DNA from: Phycisphaerae bacterium
GTDB taxonomy: Bacteria > Planctomycetota > Phycisphaerae > UBA1845 > Fen-1342
Direction of reading: 5' to 3'
DNA length: 64,000 nt
NCBI GenBank assembly: GCA_017999985.1
Contig: JAGNKU010000002.1
Span: 124,001-188,000 of the forward strand
Each line of letters starts with the position of its first letter. Positions within the stretch are counted from its first letter, which is position 1. The position numbers were made by a program, and so were the translations under genes. The notes beneath the pieces are model-generated. The model searched no databases. It saw nothing but the letters and a program-made list of their open reading frames with translations, and was not told the DNA's origin. This document shows, piece by piece, positions 60,594 to 64,000 of this stretch.

Positions 60594-61169
60594 GTGGCGG
60601 CTTCAGACGGAACCCTGGTTCTCGGTGTGCGAAACGGCGATCGCTCGGCCTTTGCCGAGCTGTATGACCGCCGGGCACGCCTGGTTCGGGCGATCTGCTA
60701 CGACGAAGTGCGGCACCTTCCCACGGCGGCCGACCTGACGCAGGAAGTGTTCCTGCGGGCATACAGGAATCTCAGCCGCCTCCACGATCCGAATCGGTTT
60801 GCCGCGTGGCTCGTCGGCATCGCGCGCCAGGTGTGCCGCGAGTGGCGGCGGAAACGCCGCCGGGAGCAGCGCGGCCTGGCGGGGTACGTCACCCGGGTGG
60901 CGCCCGGCCAGCAGGTCGTCGCGCCGCCGGAGCAGCGTCTCGTCGAGCTGCGCGACCAGATCGCGGGGTTGATGCGGCACGAGCAGAAGTCCGCGGCGGC
61001 GCTGAGCAACAAGGAGCGCCTGGCTCTGCACGTGTACTACCTGCAGGACCGCAACGTGGAGGACGCCCGGGCGATCCTGGGCCTCTCGAGATCGGGTTTC
61101 TATCGCGTGTTGTCGTCCGCGGTCAGGCGACTGCGGCAGTTGTTGGGGATGCAGGAGGTGCGGCCATGA
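60594..61169 (+). CDS. ECF-type RNA polymerase sigma factor
   Basis: A 191-residue sigma-70 family factor. Region 2 is AELYDRRARLVRAICYD...AADLTQEVFLRAYRNL.RLHDPNRFAAWLVGIARQVC; region 4 is LSNKERLALHVYYLQDRNVEDARAILGLSRSGFYRVLSSAVRRLRQLL, with the helix-turn-helix. Region 4 is separated by a longer basic linker than usual. GTG 60594 is chosen since GGAGGT (60582-60587) stands 6 nt before it; the frame is open to GTG 60528. Its stop overlaps the start of the putative anti-sigma gene (ATGA), so they form a pair. Target promoters are unknown. Confidence 0.88.
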   Translation: MAASDGTLVLGVRNGDRSAFAELYDRRARLVRAICYDEVRHLPTAADLTQEVFLRAYRNLSRLHDPNRFAAWLVGIARQVCREWRRKRRREQRGLAGYVTRVAPGQQVVAPPEQRLVELRDQIAGLMRHEQKSAAALSNKERLALHVYYLQDRNVEDARAILGLSRSGFYRVLSSAVRRLRQLLGMQEVRP

Positions 61170-62551
61170 CGTGTCCGCGCACCGCAGAATGGGACCTGTT
61201 GGCCATGGAGACGTTGGCCGATGAGCCAGCACAGGCATTACTCGCCCATGCCCGCCTTTGTCCAACCTGCCGCGAGCTCTACGCCGCCGCCCGGCGCGAT
61301 CATACGGACCGGGTGCGAATGTATGAAGCGTTCGACCGCGACCACGACGAGCAACGCGAGCAACTGATGGCGGCCCTGCCCGCGGAAGCACCCTACCGGT
61401 CCCCGGTGGACCCGCTGGTGCGCGGCTGGTACCGCCTCGGAGATTACGCCATGAGTTTGGGGAAGACGACCGGACGACAGACGGCGGCGCTGGTGGTGCC
61501 GGCTGCGGCAGTGATACTGATCGCGTTGTTCCTGATTTCGCCGGGGCAGAAGAGCGCCTTCGCAGCCGCCATCGAGCACCTGAAACGCGTGCACACGATC
61601 GTGTGTCGTGTGAGCATGCCCGAAGGCATCGAGATGCATGGAATGAAGATCCAGGGCGAAGGCCGGCTGCAGATTTCTGACCAGTTCGGCAGTTGCTCCG
61701 AGATGTCCGTGAACGGCCTGCTCGTTACGCGGCACTACGCGCCGGTGCACGGACCCATGATCGCCGTGCAGCCGATCACGAAGACCTGGATTGAGGTGGA
61801 CACCAGTCAGATGGCCATGCTCGACGTCCATGAGCAGAGCCCCGATGCGTTCCTCCTCGCGCTTCGGAAGCTAACCGCCGACGCCGGGCAGGAGATCGGC
61901 CGCGAAACGATCGACGGACGAGCGGCGATCGGCTATCGCGTGCCCGGCGAGAAGCTCGGCTTCCAGTCATCGCGCGGCGCGGCGGCGGACGCGGCGTACG
62001 CGGAACTATGGATCGACGTGGAGACGCGCCTGCCGCTGAGGTTCCTGCTCCACACGCGGCCCGGCCCGGGCGGCCAGCCGTTCCAGATGGCGTACGACCA
62101 GTTCCAGTGGGACGTGCCGCTGGAAGCGAGTGCATTTGAGCCGAATCTGCCGGCGGACTACACGAAGATTGATGCCAAGCTCGCCCTGCCGACCGAAACG
62201 GCGCTCATCAACGCGCTGCGTCGGATCGGCGACCTGACGAACGGGCGCTATCCGACCGCGCTGGATGGCGTCTCTGTGCTCACGCAGCTGCATGGGATGA
62301 TCCCGCCCGAGAACTTCACCAAGTTCGACGAGCTGGGCACCGCGGGCGTGACGCAACTGGGCCTGGAAATCGGCAGCGGCGCCATGTTCTACATGAAGCT
62401 CGTCCGCGACGGTTGCGAGCCCGAGTACTTTGGCGACGAAGTCACTGCCGCCGATGCCGACCAAGTGCTTGTGCGGTGGAAGCAGGACGACGGGCGGATG
62501 CGCGTGATCTACGGCGATTTGCACGCGGAGACGCTCCCGGCTGAGCAGTGA
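61166..62551 (+). CDS. Putative zinc-finger anti-sigma factor with large extracytoplasmic domain
   Basis: A 461-residue single-pass membrane protein. The N-terminal cytoplasmic part has HARLCPTC (His28, Cys32, Cys35), the zinc anti-sigma pattern H-X3-C-X2-C. One helix (about 107-125) follows. The extracytoplasmic domain (about 130-461) begins AIEHLKRVHTIVCRVSM and continues with beta strands ending in LP.DYTKID, resembling LolA/DUF2092-like sensors. Cleavage or ligand binding outside could release the sigma factor. AGGAGGT stands before ATG 61166. The domain combination is frequent in Planctomycetes in my knowledge. The ligand is unknown. Confidence 0.8.
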   Translation: MTCPRTAEWDLLAMETLADEPAQALLAHARLCPTCRELYAAARRDHTDRVRMYEAFDRDHDEQREQLMAALPAEAPYRSPVDPLVRGWYRLGDYAMSLGKTTGRQTAALVVPAAAVILIALFLISPGQKSAFAAAIEHLKRVHTIVCRVSMPEGIEMHGMKIQGEGRLQISDQFGSCSEMSVNGLLVTRHYAPVHGPMIAVQPITKTWIEVDTSQMAMLDVHEQSPDAFLLALRKLTADAGQEIGRETIDGRAAIGYRVPGEKLGFQSSRGAAADAAYAELWIDVETRLPLRFLLHTRPGPGGQPFQMAYDQFQWDVPLEASAFEPNLPADYTKIDAKLALPTETALINALRRIGDLTNGRYPTALDGVSVLTQLHGMIPPENFTKFDELGTAGVTQLGLEIGSGAMFYMKLVRDGCEPEYFGDEVTAADADQVLVRWKQDDGRMRVIYGDLHAETLPAEQ

Positions 62552-62570
62552 CCACGCCGAGCGACACAGT

Positions 62571-63842
62571 TCACGCGAGCAGTCGGCCAACGGGCTGGCT
62601 GCTCGCTGCGTGTTCGCCCCCCATTGCCGCGATCAGCTCTTCGATCAGCTCACACACGCGGGCGCTTGCAGTGCCCTGCTCCAGCGGCCGCACGATCTCG
62701 TCGAGTTGCCGCGTCATCAGTGCGCGCCAGGTCGTATCGGTGAGCAATTGACGCGCCACCCCCGCGATTTCATCGACGTCCCGCACAAAGGGCATGAACT
62801 CCGGCACGATCCGTGCGCCCGCGAGGATGTTCATGAGCGACAAGTGCGGCGTCGTCACCAGCCAGCGCCGGAGCAGGCGATACGGCCAATACACCAGCCG
62901 GCCGGCGTCGTACATCACCACCATCGGCCTGCGGTAGTACGCCACGTGCAGCGTCGCCGTGCCGGACGCCACGAGCACCAGGTCGGCGGCGGTCAGCAGG
63001 CTGGCGTTGTCCGCAACGAGAATGTCAACCTTGCCCTCGCCGTCGGCCGCCCGCAGACCTTCGATGCGCTCGCGCTGTTCCGCGGACACGCACGAGATGA
63101 CCGCGTGCACATCCTGTCCGGCAGCGCGGAGTCGCCGCACGACGGCCAATTGCAGCGGCAGCATCGTGTCAATCACGTGACCGCGCGATCCTGGCAGCAG
63201 CGCGACGAGCGGTCGCCCGGCCGCCTGCGTGCGCAAGCCGGCGACAGTCGCGGCGTCTGGGTGCTCCTGCCGCAACGTCTCAAATAGCGGATGACCAACA
63301 AACTCCGCGCGGAATCCCTCGTTCCCTTGATCCCTTGATCCCTTGATGCCTGCGAAGTACCCCTCTTCAAACGGCAAGATGCACGCCAGCCGATCGATGT
63401 CGCGAACGATCTGCCGGTTGCGATACGCGCGCGACGCCCAGGTCTGCGGCGCGATGTAGTACAGCACCGGAATGCCGAGCGCACGCGCGCGCCGGGCGAA
63501 CTTCAGGTGCAGCTCGGGGGAATCGAGGAGTACAACCACATCCGGGCGTTGCGCCCGCCAGGAGCGCTCGACGACGCGCAGGGCGGCGTACGCCCGCCCG
63601 AGCACGCCCAGCACGCCGCTGAGCATAGCTGCGTGCGATGCGAAGTCATAGACCGTCTCAACCCCCAGCGCCCGCAGCCGCGGCCCGGTCAGCCCATAGA
63701 ACACAGCCCGCGGCAATTGCTCGCGCGCCGCCCGCACCAGGGCTGCCGCGTGCACGTCGGCCGAGGCCTCGCAGACGGAGATGAAGATGCGCCCGCCCGC
63801 ACTCCCTCGCAAGTCCGTCGCGGCCGTGGCGTCACCGGTCAT
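62571..63842 (-). CDS. lpxB: Lipid-A-disaccharide synthase
   Basis: A 423-residue GT19 enzyme that joins UDP-2,3-diacylglucosamine and lipid X in lipid A synthesis at the inner membrane. SVCEASADVHAAALV replaces the usual GE.SGD motif but keeps Glu, Ser and Asp; LLDSPELHLKFARRARALGIPVLYYIAPQTWAS, LPFEEGYF, VALLPGSRGHVI and ASGTATLHVAYY are all LpxB motifs. It shows that the cell makes lipid A. An 8-bp repeat lies inside the gene at residues about 166-173 (IKGSRDQG). ATG 63842 overlaps the stop of the gene upstream by 4 nt. Confidence 0.93.
   Translation of the reverse strand: MTGDATAATDLRGSAGGRIFISVCEASADVHAAALVRAAREQLPRAVFYGLTGPRLRALGVETVYDFASHAAMLSGVLGVLGRAYAALRVVERSWRAQRPDVVVLLDSPELHLKFARRARALGIPVLYYIAPQTWASRAYRNRQIVRDIDRLACILPFEEGYFAGIKGSRDQGNEGFRAEFVGHPLFETLRQEHPDAATVAGLRTQAAGRPLVALLPGSRGHVIDTMLPLQLAVVRRLRAAGQDVHAVISCVSAEQRERIEGLRAADGEGKVDILVADNASLLTAADLVLVASGTATLHVAYYRRPMVVMYDAGRLVYWPYRLLRRWLVTTPHLSLMNILAGARIVPEFMPFVRDVDEIAGVARQLLTDTTWRALMTRQLDEIVRPLEQGTASARVCELIEELIAAMGGEHAASSQPVGRLLA
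63316..63347 (-). repeat. 8-bp tandem repeat within lpxB
   Basis: Read on the coding strand the unit is ATCAAGGG, three perfect copies (63324-63347) followed by a degenerate AACGAGGG (63316-63323). The copies are read in three different frames (IKG, SRD, QGN). Because 8 is not a multiple of 3, gain or loss of one unit would shift the frame. Confidence 0.92.
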
Positions 63843-64000
63843 CGAACGTGTTGTCCCACGTGCGCATGCAGCCTTCGCACCACGTCGGCGGCCGCAGCCC
63901 GATCGAGGCGTTGCGCCGCCGCCAGATCCTCGTAGCAGAACACCGTCCCGTACGGCGTCAGCGCATCCAACCCGTGCAGTCCGGGTGGCAGCGCGTGGCC
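63839..64000 (-). CDS. C-terminal fragment of an unidentified gene
   Basis: A frame open from the right edge to TGA at 63839-63841 encodes the last 53 residues: a Gly/Pro-rich beginning with YGTVFCYEDLAAAQ, then an Arg/Ala-rich helix ending in HVGQHVR. It reads into lpxB with an ATGA overlap, so the two are co-translated. The piece is too short and too variable to name; a lipid A or envelope gene would fit the position, but this is only inference. Confidence 0.6.
   Translation of the reverse strand, partial: GHALPPGLHGLDALTPYGTVFCYEDLAAAQRLDRAAAADVVRRLHAHVGQHVR

Overview
The window is about 67-70% GC and comes from a Gram-negative bacterium, most likely a member of the Planctomycetota, class Phycisphaerae. 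This rests on four things seen in the sequence. Two membrane proteins carry the 'C..C.Y(D/N)LTGN.SG.CPECGT' zinc ribbon common in that class. A secreted glycosidase ends in a dockerin/EF-hand block of the type common there. Several secreted proteins carry a PEP-CTERM sorting tail. A lipid-A disaccharide synthase indicates LPS. There is no phage, transposase, CRISPR array or rRNA. One tRNA gene (tRNA-Glu, CTC) is present with its own promoter and terminator.

Layout. Positions 1-5200 hold housekeeping and envelope genes: an HtrA-type protease cut by the window edge, an S66 LD-carboxypeptidase, a tRNA-dihydrouridine synthase, an endonuclease/exonuclease/phosphatase lipoprotein and tRNA-Glu. Positions 5200-15300 hold zinc-ribbon membrane proteins, a small secreted protein, two tandem paralogous PEP-CTERM proteins, two secreted glycoside hydrolases and a secreted tripeptidyl-peptidase-II-like subtilase.

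Positions 15293-56952 are one large surface-glycan locus of the exosortase/PEP-CTERM-associated type. It contains a polyprenyl-phosphate sugar-1-phosphate transferase that primes synthesis and many glycosyltransferases (GT4, GT9, GT2, GT39-like, GT87-like and a natural GT4-GT4 fusion). It also contains an O-antigen-ligase-like protein, an MBOAT/SGNH O-acylation pair and an amino-sugar module (Gfo/Idh dehydrogenase, hexapeptide N-acetyltransferase, N-formyltransferase, two DegT aminotransferases, epimerase). The rest of the plus-strand block is a flippase-like protein, a deacetylase, a FemAB-like protein, a methyltransferase and a CapK-like adenylate-forming enzyme. On the minus strand lies an export and control operon: Wza-like outer-membrane export protein, Wzz-like chain-length protein, BY-type tyrosine kinase, a second FemAB-like protein and two glycosyltransferases. 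Divergent from it are an ExeA-like ATPase and an ABC-2 permease. A third PEP-CTERM protein and a collagen-like repeat lipoprotein sit inside the locus. Most plus-strand junctions are ATGA/GTGA stop-start overlaps, so long translationally coupled operons are likely. No exosortase gene, no ABC ATPase partner for the permease and no UDP-sugar 6-dehydrogenase are visible, so these must be encoded elsewhere if the pathway is complete.

Positions 57100-64000 return to housekeeping genes: aspS with a small membrane protein behind it, an RRM RNA-binding protein, a small unknown protein, an ECF sigma factor with its zinc-finger anti-sigma factor, and lpxB. lpxB contains an in-gene 8-bp tandem repeat that could cause frameshifts. 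A gene cut by the right edge overlaps lpxB by 4 nt.

The most noteworthy observations are the repeat inside lpxB, a deacetylase with no canonical start codon but a strong Shine-Dalgarno before ACG, a kinase tyrosine tail whose codons also encode the next protein's N-terminus, a formyltransferase in which the catalytic Asn is replaced by Ala, and the exosortase-type glycan locus without its exosortase.
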